Below are positions 18,182-26,215 of a stretch of DNA of 64,000 nt, one piece after another. Made by a program: the position numbers and the translations under genes. Numbering within the stretch: position 1 is the stretch's first letter; the number at the start of each line of letters is the position of its first letter. The DNA is taken from the NCBI RefSeq assembly GCF_025751535.1, contig NZ_JAOWLC010000005.1, positions 62,001-126,000 of the forward strand. The letters are read 5' to 3'. The DNA comes from Lentibacter sp. XHP0401 (GTDB lineage Bacteria > Pseudomonadota > Alphaproteobacteria > Rhodobacterales > Rhodobacteraceae). The notes under the pieces are model-generated. The model ran no database searches. It saw only the letters and a list, made by a program, of their open reading frames with translations, and was not told the origin of the DNA.

Positions 18182-18439
18182 TTAGCGGAAGTGCGCGCCA
18201 CCCGGTGTTGTGTCGATCTTGTCAGAGCCTTCAAAAAGCGTCGCCTGAACTGTGCCGTTTGTGGCTTCGCGGCCTTCGCGCTTGCTGTTGAAATCGTTTG
18301 ACTGAATGGTCACGACTTCACCTGATGTGCGCTCGGAAGGCTTTGAGACACCGTCCATGCTCGGGCCACCTGTGCTCATGGCGAAAGCAGTTGTCGTTGT
18401 CAGGGCAAAAGCGGCGATTGTGTTAAGTGCGAGTTTCAT
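18182..18439 (-). CDS. Small secreted protein of unknown function
   Basis: An 85-residue protein with a clear signal peptide: MK, a hydrophobic stretch, then a likely cleavage after TTAFA near residue 20. The mature part of about 65 residues is polar, without cysteines or repeats (VVTIQSNDFNSKREGRE). I do not recognise a family. AGGA lies seven bases before the ATG. It has its own terminator and a long AT-rich upstream region with a TATAAT box, so it is transcribed alone and perhaps strongly. A role in the periplasm or outside is inferred only from the signal peptide. Confidence 0.7.
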   Translation of the reverse strand: MKLALNTIAAFALTTTTAFAMSTGGPSMDGVSKPSERTSGEVVTIQSNDFNSKREGREATNGTVQATLFEGSDKIDTTPGGAHFR

Positions 18440-18822
18440 AATGTAATCCTTTATATATGGTGCGTCAGTGACGCGGTTGCTTCGTTTCGTCCCGTCGGCG
18501 TCTCTGCCGTTCGGTATGCAACCAATCTGGCCTTTACCGCCCGGTTTATCAAAACACCCCTGCTCACCGCGCCGTGCGAAAACGCGACAGCATTGTGAGA
18601 GTTTCTTCCCTGCTCTTTTTGATCCACTATTTCTTGTTTAATATTATAGACTTGAGACTCACCCCCAAAGACAGCCTCTGAAATATTTCAGCCATTTCAC
18701 AGCCGCATGAGCAAAAAACAGGGGGTTTTGTGATCGAAAACTTATGTGCAATAATGCACAAAAGCCGCCTTGCGAGCGGATTCTGTGATCAAAACGCACC
18801 AAATGTTACAAGATTTTCGCCC
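18440..18822. promoter_or_regulatory. 383-base gene-free region with palindromes and a structured leader
   Basis: For the minus-strand gene, TATAAT lies at 18643-18648 (minus strand) with only a weak -35. That would give a leader of roughly 200 bases. The leader can fold: GGTTGC at 18475-18480 with GCAACC at 18518-18523, enclosing CGGC/GCCG at 18496-18509. GCGTCA-G-TGACGC is at 18462-18474, just above the ribosome site. Upstream are two perfect palindromes, CTGAAATATTTCAG at 18678-18691 and TGTGCA-N4-TGCACA at 18745-18760. I see no gene here. The promoter call is moderate; the binding partners are unknown. Confidence 0.55.
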
Positions 18823-19350
18823 TCAACTCAGGCTTTTCACCCGCGCCACAAGCCCGTCAAGGTCGGAGTCCGATATCCCGAGCTCGTGCAAATGGGCTGC
18901 CGTGTTGAACAAATACTCGCTGTTCGGCCCGCGTCCACCGTGCGCACGCGCAATAATCAGCGCCTGCTCTTCAAAGTCGAGTCCGCCGCAGTACTGCACA
19001 TGGTTCGGATCAATGACAAAAGTCACCGCTGCAACACGGCGTTTGTCTGCCAGCGTAATTTCGAGATGCTTCTCGAGATAGGCCGATGAGATCAGTTCGC
19101 GCTCGCGCAAATAAGCCAGCACCTCGTCTTCCTGCCCCGTGTGCACCGAAAATCCAACGCCATGGCAGCGCGCACCCGCCGCCTCGTCCAGCGCAAGCAC
19201 AAGGCCGGGGTTGTCGTCTGTGCCGCGGTGGTGAATCGAGCGCATACAAAAACTGCGCGCATAGCCCTCAAGCGTGGCAATCCGCATCTCATCTACTTCA
19301 AAACCGGGGTTCCAGATCAGCGATCCGTAACCAAACACCCACATTGTCAT
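18823..19350 (-). CDS. ChaC-like gamma-glutamylcyclotransferase
   Basis: ChaC proteins split glutathione into 5-oxoproline and Cys-Gly in the cytoplasm. The 175-residue protein starts with the family motif WVFGYGSLIWNPGF; the catalytic glutamate expected in the centre of the chain fits the stretch YLRERELISSAY near residue 95. The C-terminal GGRGPNSEYLFNTAAHL is typical. No operon partner is evident: the DUF2125 gene is divergent, 66 bases away. The first ATG was used; a second ATG two codons later is possible. Confidence 0.88.
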   Translation of the reverse strand: MTMWVFGYGSLIWNPGFEVDEMRIATLEGYARSFCMRSIHHRGTDDNPGLVLALDEAAGARCHGVGFSVHTGQEDEVLAYLRERELISSAYLEKHLEITLADKRRVAAVTFVIDPNHVQYCGGLDFEEQALIIARAHGGRGPNSEYLFNTAAHLHELGISDSDLDGLVARVKSLS

Positions 19351-19416
19351 TGCACTTGTCCCTTTGCGCCCTTGCCCCCATAAACACCATCAACAACTCG
19401 CATAAAAGGTGCGCGC

Positions 19417-20400
19417 GTGAAAAAATTGCTCATTCTTATCGTCGCTGTGGCTTCTCTCTGGTCCGGCTACTGGTTCATCGGCGCATCTGGCGTCAAGTCG
19501 GGTTTTACCAACTGGTTCGAGGCGCGCCGCCTTGATGGCTGGCAAGCCGACTACTCCGATCTCGCCGTCAAAGGTTTCCCAAACCGCTTTGACACCACCC
19601 TGACAGATCCGGCACTGGCCGATCCAAACACAGGCCTCGCGTGGTCCGCCCCTTTCGTGCAAATCTTCGCGCTCAGCTACAAGCCCAATCACATCATCGC
19701 CGCCTTCCCCGAGTGGCAAACCCTTGCCAGCCCCTTTGCCAAGCTCTCGCTACAAAGCGAGGACATGCGCGCCTCGATGGTAATGGAGCCGAACACCGCC
19801 CTCGCCTTCAACCGCGCCAACCTCGCCGCAGGCGCGCTCACCATCACTGCAGAAGATGGAGCACGCACAAAGCTTTCCGGCCTCCAGGTCGCGCTCACCC
19901 GCGAGAGCGGTGCCGACTACCGCGCCGCTTTCAACGCCGATGGCCTCGCCCCGCCTCTGCCCGCGCGCATCACGGGCGATCTGCCTGACACGCTCTCCAC
20001 CTTCCGCGCCGATGCCACGCTCGGTTTCACAAAGGCATGGGATATCACCGCGCTCGAAGAGGGCCGCCCACAGCCGACAAGCCTCAAGCTGCATCTGGCC
20101 GAGGCCGAATGGGGCAAACTCAAGCTCGCCGCCGCAGGCGACCTCACAATTGACAGTGCTGGAACCCCCACAGGCACGCTCACCCTAAAGGCGCGCAACT
20201 GGCGCGAAATTCTTACGCTGGCCAAGGCTGCAGGCGTCCTCCCCGAAAGCCTCGCCGATCAGGTCGAGCAAGGTCTCACCCTGCTCGCGGGTCTCTCGGG
20301 CAATGTTGAAACCCTCGACATCCCTCTTGGCTTTTCAGGCGGGTTCATAAAGCTCGGCCCCGTGCCCATCGCCCCCGCCCCGCGCATCTTTATCCGATGA
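19417..20400 (+). CDS. DUF2125 domain-containing envelope protein
   Basis: The 327-residue protein starts at GTG (AAAAGG seven bases upstream) with a signal anchor (LLILIVAVASLWSGYWFIG). The rest is a beta-rich domain with GFPNRFDTTLTDPALAD near residue 55, typical of DUF2125, a family common in Alphaproteobacteria and without a known function. Repeating beta-hairpin patterns recall lipid-handling AsmA-like or YdgA-like folds, but this is a loose resemblance. The stop overlaps the start of an HD hydrolase gene by four bases (ATGA), so the two are translationally coupled. Confidence 0.8.
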   Translation: MKKLLILIVAVASLWSGYWFIGASGVKSGFTNWFEARRLDGWQADYSDLAVKGFPNRFDTTLTDPALADPNTGLAWSAPFVQIFALSYKPNHIIAAFPEWQTLASPFAKLSLQSEDMRASMVMEPNTALAFNRANLAAGALTITAEDGARTKLSGLQVALTRESGADYRAAFNADGLAPPLPARITGDLPDTLSTFRADATLGFTKAWDITALEEGRPQPTSLKLHLAEAEWGKLKLAAAGDLTIDSAGTPTGTLTLKARNWREILTLAKAAGVLPESLADQVEQGLTLLAGLSGNVETLDIPLGFSGGFIKLGPVPIAPAPRIFIR

Positions 20401-21032
20401 GTTGCCCCTACGAGACAGCTCTGCTCGCTCATTGGGGAAACACTCAAGACAGCGCACACGACCTCGCCCATATCCGCCGCGTCTGGGCCAACTGCCAACA
20501 CATTGCAAAAGGCGAAGCCGCGCCCGCAGACATGGAACTTCTCCAGGCTGCCGCGCATTTTCATGATCTGGTCAATCTCCCCAAAGACGCACCCAACCGT
20601 GCCGAGGCTTCCCGCCTCTCGGCCGGGGCCGCTGCCCCGTTGGCGTTGCAATGCGGGCTGCCGCCAGAAAAGCTCCCCGCCTTAAAACACACGATCACCG
20701 CACACAGCTTTTCCGCCAAAGTAACCCCGGAAACGATCGAGGCAAAAATCCTGCAAGACGCCGACCGCCTCGATGCCCTCGGCGCAATCGGCCTCGCGCG
20801 GATGCTCATGGTTTCAGGCGCCCTCAACCGCCCGCTCTATGATCCGGCCGACCCGCTGGCCCAAAACCGTGCGCCCGATGACACCGCCTTCGCGCTCGAT
20901 CATTTCCAGACAAAACTCTTCACTCTGGCCGACACCATGCAAACCGCCACAGCCCGCCAGATCGCAAAAGAGCGCACCGATTACCTGCGCGCCTTCCTCG
21001 CCCGCCTCACAGGCGAGATCGACGAGGGCTAA
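20397..21032 (+). CDS. HD domain metal-dependent phosphohydrolase
   Basis: The 211-residue protein has the HD-family metal ligands: H in SAHDLAHIRRV near residue 23 and the HD pair in AAHFHDLVNLPKD near residue 55, with a further aspartate in LQDADRLDALGAIG near 120. These match the YpgQ/YedJ-type hydrolases acting on nucleotides or similar phosphate esters. The exact substrate cannot be read. It overlaps the DUF2125 gene by four bases. A recurrent intergenic element lies just after the stop in the convergent gap. Confidence 0.85.
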   Translation: MSCPYETALLAHWGNTQDSAHDLAHIRRVWANCQHIAKGEAAPADMELLQAAAHFHDLVNLPKDAPNRAEASRLSAGAAAPLALQCGLPPEKLPALKHTITAHSFSAKVTPETIEAKILQDADRLDALGAIGLARMLMVSGALNRPLYDPADPLAQNRAPDDTAFALDHFQTKLFTLADTMQTATARQIAKERTDYLRAFLARLTGEIDEG

Positions 21033-21040
21033 ACCGCCCC

Positions 21041-21075
21041 CGTTCTTTTTTTGCCGAAAATATCCTCCCCGAAGG
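21041..21075 (-). repeat. Recurrent intergenic element, copy 3 (subfamily A)
   Basis: The core TTTTTTTGCCGAAAATATCC at about 21046-21065, then TCCCCGAAGG, matches copies 1 and 2 with a few changes. It lies in the 231-base convergent gap (21033-21263) between the HD gene and the extensin-like gene; I see no gene in that gap. Confidence 0.55.
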
Positions 21076-21263
21076 GCCGACCTGCAACACACCAAACACC
21101 GTAGGGTGCGGCCAATCCACCACTCTACGCAGGTCACCGTGCGCCCAGCGACACGTCACCGTGCGCTTTATTAACACTCCGAAATCCCGTTTTGGCGGTG
21201 CACGCTTTGTGCACGCATTGTGCACGCTAATCACCCCCCTGGAATCAGAGGGCATTAACCATT

Positions 21264-21908
21264 TTATCTGCAATACGTCCCGCTGCGATACCGCGCCGTA
21301 TCCATGTGCAAATGGTCCTCGTGGTAACCGTCCGATTTCGGCCCAAGTGTTGTGCCGAACGGCCCGCAAGCCGCCTTATGGGAATGCCGGATCGCCTTGC
21401 CGGCTTTGCCCTTACCGTAGTCACTCAAGACACTGTATTCATTACCATCTTTCGTGGTGAAGCCCGAAATATCAATCGCGCGGCCCTTGCCGTGTTCGCT
21501 GATTTTTGCGCCCTTTTTGTGGTTGCGCGTGCGGCAAGAATAATGCGCCGCAACTCTCAGCTTGGATATGCCGCCACCAACGCCGCTAAAGGCTGGTTTC
21601 ACGCCCGTATCGAGCCATGTTTTCAAAGCCTTAGCCGTTTCACATTCAACAACAGCCCCTTGGCTCAACACCACACCGCTCACCGCTCGGACCTTTACCG
21701 CGTCGTTAATCCCGCAGCCCTTAAGCTTACCGGGAACATCGCCGACAACTTCGCCGATAATAGAAGGATCACCACAGATCATTCCCCCTGTCACAGCCGC
21801 CCCCGCAGCGCGCGATTCGGCCCTCTTGGAACTTTTCGATCCACCCGCCAATGAACAGGATGACGCAAAACATATCAAAAACAAAACACTAGCGAGTTTC
21901 TTAATCAT
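21264..21908 (-). CDS. Extensin-like C-terminal domain protein
   Basis: The 214-residue protein has an N-terminal hydrophobic signal with a cysteine near 18 (FASSC; an imperfect lipobox). The C-terminal domain (about 60-214) is the bacterial extensin-like domain, related to D-Ala-D-Ala metallopeptidases: HYSCRTRNHKKGAKISEHGKG, then AIDISGF and the HEDHLHMD motif near 195, which supplies metal-binding His and Asp. It probably acts on peptidoglycan or a related polymer in the periplasm. It overlaps the stop of tyrC by ATGA and so shares its operon with hisC-tyrC, an arrangement common in this family of bacteria. Confidence 0.87.
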   Translation of the reverse strand: MIKKLASVLFLICFASSCSLAGGSKSSKRAESRAAGAAVTGGMICGDPSIIGEVVGDVPGKLKGCGINDAVKVRAVSGVVLSQGAVVECETAKALKTWLDTGVKPAFSGVGGGISKLRVAAHYSCRTRNHKKGAKISEHGKGRAIDISGFTTKDGNEYSVLSDYGKGKAGKAIRHSHKAACGPFGTTLGPKSDGYHEDHLHMDTARYRSGTYCR

Positions 21909-22819
21909 TTCTTAACCCTTCCGAAATCTGGCGCATCCGTATCCTGCCCAGCCTCGATAATCCCGCGTCTGATCGCGCGAGTGCGGGTAAAATACGCATG
22001 TAACAAGTCCCCGTCGCCCGTGCGGATCGCCCTTTGCAGCGCAAAAAGCTCCTCGGTAAAGCGCCCCAGAATTTCCAGTGTGGCCTCTTTGTTGTTCAGA
22101 AAAACATCGCGCCACATCGTCGGGTCAGAGGCTGCAATTCGGGTAAAATCCCGAAAACCCGCTGCCGAATATTTGATCACTTCACTGTCCGTCACTCGGC
22201 GCAAGTCATCCGCCACGCCGACCATGGTATAAGCAATCAAATGCGGCGCATGAGAGGTCACACCCAGCACCAGATCGTGGTGCTCCGCGTCCATTTCCTC
22301 AACCTTCGCGCCAATCCCTTCCCAAAGCTCACGCAGCTTTTGCACAGCCTTCTGCGGCGTGTTTTGAGCAGGCACAAGCAGGGTGTAACGGTTGTCAAAC
22401 AGCTCCGCAAAGCCCGATCCCGGGCCGGAATGCTCTGTCCCCGCCAAAGGGTGTGCTGGAATAAAGTTCACGTTATCAGGCAGATAGGGGCCAACAGCCT
22501 CAATAACTGCCTTCTTCACAGAGCCCACATCACTCACAGTCGCGCCAGCCTTTAAATGCGGAGCAATCTCCTCGGCCACAGCGCCCATCGCGCCCACGGG
22601 CACACAAAGCACCACAAGGTCCGCGTCTCTCACAGCCTCGGCCGCACTGTCGCAAACACTATCGCACAGCCCGATCTCGCGCGCCACATCACGGGTCTCG
22701 CTTGAGCGCGCATAGCCGCGCACCTCGCCCGCCAGGCCCTCGCGTTTCATTGCCCAATACATCGAAGAGGCAATCAGCCCCAGTCCGATCAGAGCAACCT
22801 TGTCGTAAGTCTGGCTCAT
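21905..22819 (-). CDS. tyrC: Prephenate/arogenate dehydrogenase
   Basis: This NAD-dependent enzyme makes 4-hydroxyphenylpyruvate (or tyrosine from arogenate) in tyrosine synthesis. The 304-residue protein begins with the Rossmann motif ALIGLGLIASS, and VVLCVPVGAM and the catalytic-histidine segment IPAHPLAGTEHSG near residue 130 follow. The start at 22819 overlaps the hisC stop by ATGA and is preferred over the ATG 18 bases upstream. HisC-family enzymes of this clade often also serve as aromatic aminotransferases, so hisC-tyrC forms a working pair. Confidence 0.95.
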   Translation of the reverse strand: MSQTYDKVALIGLGLIASSMYWAMKREGLAGEVRGYARSSETRDVAREIGLCDSVCDSAAEAVRDADLVVLCVPVGAMGAVAEEIAPHLKAGATVSDVGSVKKAVIEAVGPYLPDNVNFIPAHPLAGTEHSGPGSGFAELFDNRYTLLVPAQNTPQKAVQKLRELWEGIGAKVEEMDAEHHDLVLGVTSHAPHLIAYTMVGVADDLRRVTDSEVIKYSAAGFRDFTRIAASDPTMWRDVFLNNKEATLEILGRFTEELFALQRAIRTGDGDLLHAYFTRTRAIRRGIIEAGQDTDAPDFGRVKK

Positions 22820-23898
22820 GCTTGCCCCTCCCGCCATTTCGTCAGCGCCGCAATCAAACGGCCCGTTTGTTCTTCGTCGCCCACAGTCATCCGCAATCCT
22901 TCAGGAAAGCCATATCCCGTGACCCGCCGCACCAGTATGCCCTCGCCTTGCAGGGCCAAATCCACCGCACTAGCTTCTGCTTCATCCGAAAACCGCGCCA
23001 GCACAAAGTTGGCAAAGCTCTCGTCACAAGCCACGCCCAGCTGGCGCAAAGCGCCCGTCAATCGCGCGCGCTGAGCCGCGTTCAAAGCCGTGCAGGCGGG
23101 CACCCAATCCTGATCTTCCACAGCCGCTTTCGCTGCCGCAAGCTGTATGGTTGATAGGTTAAACGGCTGCCTGATCCGCGTCATCACATCAATCATCCCA
23201 CGCGCGCCATAGCCCCAGCCAATGCGCAAGCCGCCAAGGCCATACACTTTTGAAAAAGTCCGTGTCATCAACACATTGGGCATTGTGCGGGCAAGCTCGG
23301 CACCACCGGAATAGCCTTCGGCATATTCCGTATAAGCACCGTCGATCACCAGAATGACGCTCTCGGGCAGGTTCCGTGCCAGTCGCTCAAGTTCGCCCTC
23401 GGGCAGCATGGTTCCCGTCGGGTTCGCAGGGTTCGCCAACATCACAATCCGTGTCGCATCCGTCACGGCTGCAAGGATGTTATCCACACTCACAACCCGC
23501 TCGGTCTCGGCCACGTTCACAGGCGTTGCCCCCGCCATATGCGCTAAAATCGGATACATCGAAAAGCCGTGCTCGGTATGGATGATCTCGTCACCTTCCC
23601 CGGCAAAGGCCTGACAGACAAACTGCAAAACTTCGTCAGATCCGACCCCGCAAATAATTTGCTCCGGCTCAAGCCCGTAAGCCTTACCAATCGCATCGCG
23701 CAGCTCTGCATGGTCAGTTGAAGGATAGCGATAGACCTCGCTGACCGCCAGCAATATCGCGGCTTTAGCAGAAGGCGGCGGGCCCAAAGGGTTCTCGTTT
23801 GAAGACAGCTTCAAAACGTCGGAACGTCCGGCGATACTGGACTTTCCGCCCTCATAAAGCGCGATATTCATGATGCCTGATTGCGGTGTAAGGCTCAT
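22816..23898 (-). CDS. hisC: Histidinol-phosphate / aromatic aminotransferase
   Basis: A fold-type I PLP aminotransferase of 360 residues. The substrate-binding LSSNENPLGPP is near residue 30, the PLP region ANPANPTGT near 155, and the Schiff-base lysine lies in TRTFSKVYGLGGLRIGW near 220. HisC makes histidinol phosphate; with tyrC next to it, it may also transaminate aromatic keto acids. The ATG at 23898 has GGGA seven bases upstream; the TTG 21 bases earlier lies over that site and is rejected. It heads the hisC-tyrC-extensin unit. Confidence 0.94.
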   Translation of the reverse strand: MSLTPQSGIMNIALYEGGKSSIAGRSDVLKLSSNENPLGPPPSAKAAILLAVSEVYRYPSTDHAELRDAIGKAYGLEPEQIICGVGSDEVLQFVCQAFAGEGDEIIHTEHGFSMYPILAHMAGATPVNVAETERVVSVDNILAAVTDATRIVMLANPANPTGTMLPEGELERLARNLPESVILVIDGAYTEYAEGYSGGAELARTMPNVLMTRTFSKVYGLGGLRIGWGYGARGMIDVMTRIRQPFNLSTIQLAAAKAAVEDQDWVPACTALNAAQRARLTGALRQLGVACDESFANFVLARFSDEAEASAVDLALQGEGILVRRVTGYGFPEGLRMTVGDEEQTGRLIAALTKWREGQA

Positions 23899-23952
23899 TT
23901 TAGTCTCCCAAGTGCTCAAGGGTCATACAAGCTGCTGCAAAGGCAAGCCAGC

Positions 23953-23991
23953 AAAGAAAAAGGGCCGCAGCGGTATCCCGCCACAGCCCTT
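23953..23991 (-). terminator. Rho-independent terminator of rpsD
   Basis: On the minus strand AAGGGC (23991-23986) pairs with GCCCTT (23965-23960), with an inner GCGG/CCGC stem, followed by TTTTCTTTG. It starts 28 bases behind the rpsD stop. It should separate rpsD from hisC. Confidence 0.85.
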
Positions 23992-24018
23992 CCATAAGCT
24001 CATGCGAAATACGCGCGC

Positions 24019-24639
24019 TTAGTTCTGTGCGTAATATTCGATGACGAGGTTCGGTTCCATCACAACAGGATATGGCACATCGCCAAGGCCTGGTGCGCGC
24101 ACGAATGTCGCTGTCATCTTTGAGTGATCTGCATCGATGTAGTCAGGCACATCGCGCTCTGCGAGTTGTGTAGCTTCCAGAAGAGCAACCATTTGCTTTG
24201 AACGGTCACGCACTTCAACTACGTCACCTTCTTTAACGCGGTATGAAGGAATGTTCACCTTTTTGCCGTTCACACGGACATGGCCGTGGTTCACAAACTG
24301 GCGGGCCGCGAAAACTGTTGCTACAAACTTGGCACGGTAAACAACCGCGTCGAGGCGGCGCTCAAGCAATGCAATCAGGTTCTCGCCTGTATCGCCTTTA
24401 ACACGTTCAGCTTCTTTAAAGATGCGGCGGAATTGCTTTTCTGTCAGGTCGCCGTAGTAACCCTTAAGCTTCTGCTTGGCGCGCAGCTGAAGACCGAAGT
24501 CAGACAGTTTGCCCTTGCGGCGCTGGCCGTGCTGGCCGGGGCCATATTCACGGCGATTAACTGGTGATTTGGGGCGGCCCCAAATGTTTTCGCCCATGCG
24601 GCGGTCAATTTTGTACTTGGCAGATGTGCGTTTGGTCAC
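24019..24639 (-). CDS. rpsD: 30S ribosomal protein S4
   Basis: S4 binds 16S rRNA early in small-subunit assembly. The 206-residue protein has the N-terminal S4 region ([19 protein letters not shown]) and the S4 RNA-binding domain at about 95-160 ([33 protein letters not shown]). It starts with GTG, with AAGGAA a few bases upstream. As in other Alphaproteobacteria it stands outside the alpha ribosomal operon and has its own promoter and terminator. The leader of about 110 bases includes a GGCCT-N5-AGGCC hairpin (24663-24677). Confidence 0.98.
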   Translation of the reverse strand: MTKRTSAKYKIDRRMGENIWGRPKSPVNRREYGPGQHGQRRKGKLSDFGLQLRAKQKLKGYYGDLTEKQFRRIFKEAERVKGDTGENLIALLERRLDAVVYRAKFVATVFAARQFVNHGHVRVNGKKVNIPSYRVKEGDVVEVRDRSKQMVALLEATQLAERDVPDYIDADHSKMTATFVRAPGLGDVPYPVVMEPNLVIEYYAQN

Positions 24640-24755
24640 AGCTGATTTCCTTCTAAAAACGAGGCCTCATATAGGCCACTATGAAGGGCGTTGTCCTCTG
24701 GATTTCTCCCGACAGGCTGGCTCTTGCGAGGGCCACCAACACCAATGAAGCCGCG

Positions 24756-24783
24756 CTTATATCTGCACGTCCTCGCGAGTCAA
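24756..24783 (-). promoter_or_regulatory. Sigma-70 promoter of rpsD
   Basis: On the minus strand TTGACT (24783-24778), a 16-base spacer and TATAAG (24761-24756). This is the best-matching promoter in the window and is correctly placed for rpsD, giving a leader of about 110 bases. A recurrent A/T-rich element starts ten bases upstream of the -35 box and could act as an UP element. Confidence 0.75.
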
Positions 24784-24793
24784 GCGCAAACCC

Positions 24794-24820
24794 CTGCTTT
24801 TTCTGTTCAAAAACACCTAA
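24794..24820 (-). repeat. Recurrent intergenic element, copy 4 (subfamily B)
   Basis: The plus-strand core GCTTTTTCTGTTC, then AAAAACACCTAAA, resembles the copy near 49621 (GCTTCTTCTGTTC, then CCAAATACCTAAA). It lies 130 bases after the Hint-gene stop and just above the rpsD promoter. The remaining gap 24821-24949 holds nothing I can identify. Confidence 0.45.
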
Positions 24821-24949
24821 ACGCTACTCCAGCAAAACCCGCGGCACTCATTTGACTGGGGCGGCCCACCAAAGAGTTCCCTCGCCTTGTGGGCAGGGCT
24901 GCGGGGTTCGGAGGCACTGAAGTCTTGCGCCATCAGCCACACAATCAGA

Positions 24950-26014
24950 TCAAGCCGCCTCGTGGTTGAGAATCGCTGCTTCCGAAGCCGAAAGATTGCG
25001 CCGCGCGAATGCACCGTAGCGTTCGGGCTGCACTTCAAAATCAGGCCGCATCGCCAAAAGCGTTTCGCGGTCTTCGTCACTCAGTGTCGAAAGCGCCGTA
25101 TTGGCCGGGTGAAAGCTCTCTGTCTCAACGCCATTGGCCCAGACAATCTGGTGCTTCGGCAACAGGAGGTGTACATACGTCACCTCCTTCAGCTGACTGT
25201 CGATCACCACGTTATGATCATTCAACATGTCCTTGGCCCGCACCAGCACCTCATCGGTATTGAACAGCGCCCGCGCCACAGCGCCTTTCACCAGCATCCT
25301 GTGCTCGGGTGAAACCACAAGCTCCTCGTCAGGCCGCTCAATCCCGAGCGAGCCCGACCGAAAGCGGATCGGCCGCAACCTTGGCATCGCAAACAGCCGT
25401 GCGCCCGACATGCGCCGTTGTCCGATCCATTGAATTTCCTGCTCGCCATTGTCTTTGGTCAAAACCAGATCGCCCTGCCGCAGCGTTTCAATCGCGCGGG
25501 GGCCATCAGATGTGTTGATCCGCGTTCCCGGCGTAAAACAAATCACGCCCCCCGCATCAGGGCCTTCGGCACTCTGGCGTGCCGGCTCGAAGCTTTGGTG
25601 AACAACCCATAGGTCGTGGTTTTTCGGCGGAAGTTGATCGACAAACATAAGCAAAGGTTGCGCCCCGTTGCCAATGTCTATCAGCGTAACTGTGTAGCTG
25701 CGCGACCCGTCGGTCACGACAAAACTGTTGTCTCTCAGGCCGTCCAACCCTTCAACCGCATCCAGATCAGATGTTTCGCTAACAGCGGCTCCCACCAGCC
25801 TGTGCACCATACGTGCCGCGCGGCGCCGGAGGTTTGTCTCGTCGCTTGTCTGCTCCAACCGCAAAAGTTCAGATGGCCCGTCAACGCGCACAGCGTCTCC
25901 CTGCCAAGACCACGTTGCCCCAACGCTCAGGTCTGCCACTGGCGCTTGCGCCAACCCGTCTACTTTTGTTTGCGGCCAGGAAATGACAAACGTGCCTTTA
26001 AAGCCCGTTTCCAT
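24950..26014 (-). CDS. Hint domain-containing protein
   Basis: The 354-residue protein carries a Hedgehog/intein (Hint_2) domain at about 160-310: ICFTPGTRINTSDGPRAIE gives the splice-site cysteine and the block A region, then VSPEHRMLV (block B-like histidine) and LLLPKHQIVWANGVETESFHP. Such stand-alone Hint proteins are frequent in Rhodobacteraceae; the domain can self-cleave after the cysteine, but what it releases is unknown. The N-terminal part (1-155) has no recognised domain and no RTX repeats. There is no signal peptide. The 201-base gap upstream holds AT-rich sequence and the TetR promoter. Confidence 0.85.
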   Translation of the reverse strand: METGFKGTFVISWPQTKVDGLAQAPVADLSVGATWSWQGDAVRVDGPSELLRLEQTSDETNLRRRAARMVHRLVGAAVSETSDLDAVEGLDGLRDNSFVVTDGSRSYTVTLIDIGNGAQPLLMFVDQLPPKNHDLWVVHQSFEPARQSAEGPDAGGVICFTPGTRINTSDGPRAIETLRQGDLVLTKDNGEQEIQWIGQRRMSGARLFAMPRLRPIRFRSGSLGIERPDEELVVSPEHRMLVKGAVARALFNTDEVLVRAKDMLNDHNVVIDSQLKEVTYVHLLLPKHQIVWANGVETESFHPANTALSTLSDEDRETLLAMRPDFEVQPERYGAFARRNLSASEAAILNHEAA

Positions 26015-26190
26015 CGATACTGCCTGCCTCGTTCTTTTTTTATTATATTGCCCTTAAGCTAACACGCGAGATTCCGCCTGCATACCCCCGCAAACATGCG
26101 AAGAATCCCTATTGTGGCAAAAATGCTGACGCGGAAAAGCGTCTATCCCTCACGGCTTTTCTAGCGACTCACAGCCTCACTTGGCAAATG

Positions 26191-26208
26191 CCCTACGCCT
26201 GCGTAGGG
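26191..26208. promoter_or_regulatory. Palindromic operator at the TetR start
   Basis: A perfect 18-base inverted repeat, CCCTACGCCTGCGTAGGG, ends seven bases before the TetR ATG. Its right half holds the only ribosome-site-like sequence (AGGG). A TetR dimer bound here, or an RNA hairpin, would block initiation, consistent with autoregulation, which is common in this family. That TetR is the binder is an inference. Confidence 0.7.
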
Positions 26209-26215
26209 TCACGGT

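Noticed and set aside
24640-24949. tRNA or small RNA gene upstream of rpsD
   Set aside because: I looked for a T-loop GGTTCRA pattern and a cloverleaf and found none; a promoter, a short leader and a repeat copy account for part of the region.
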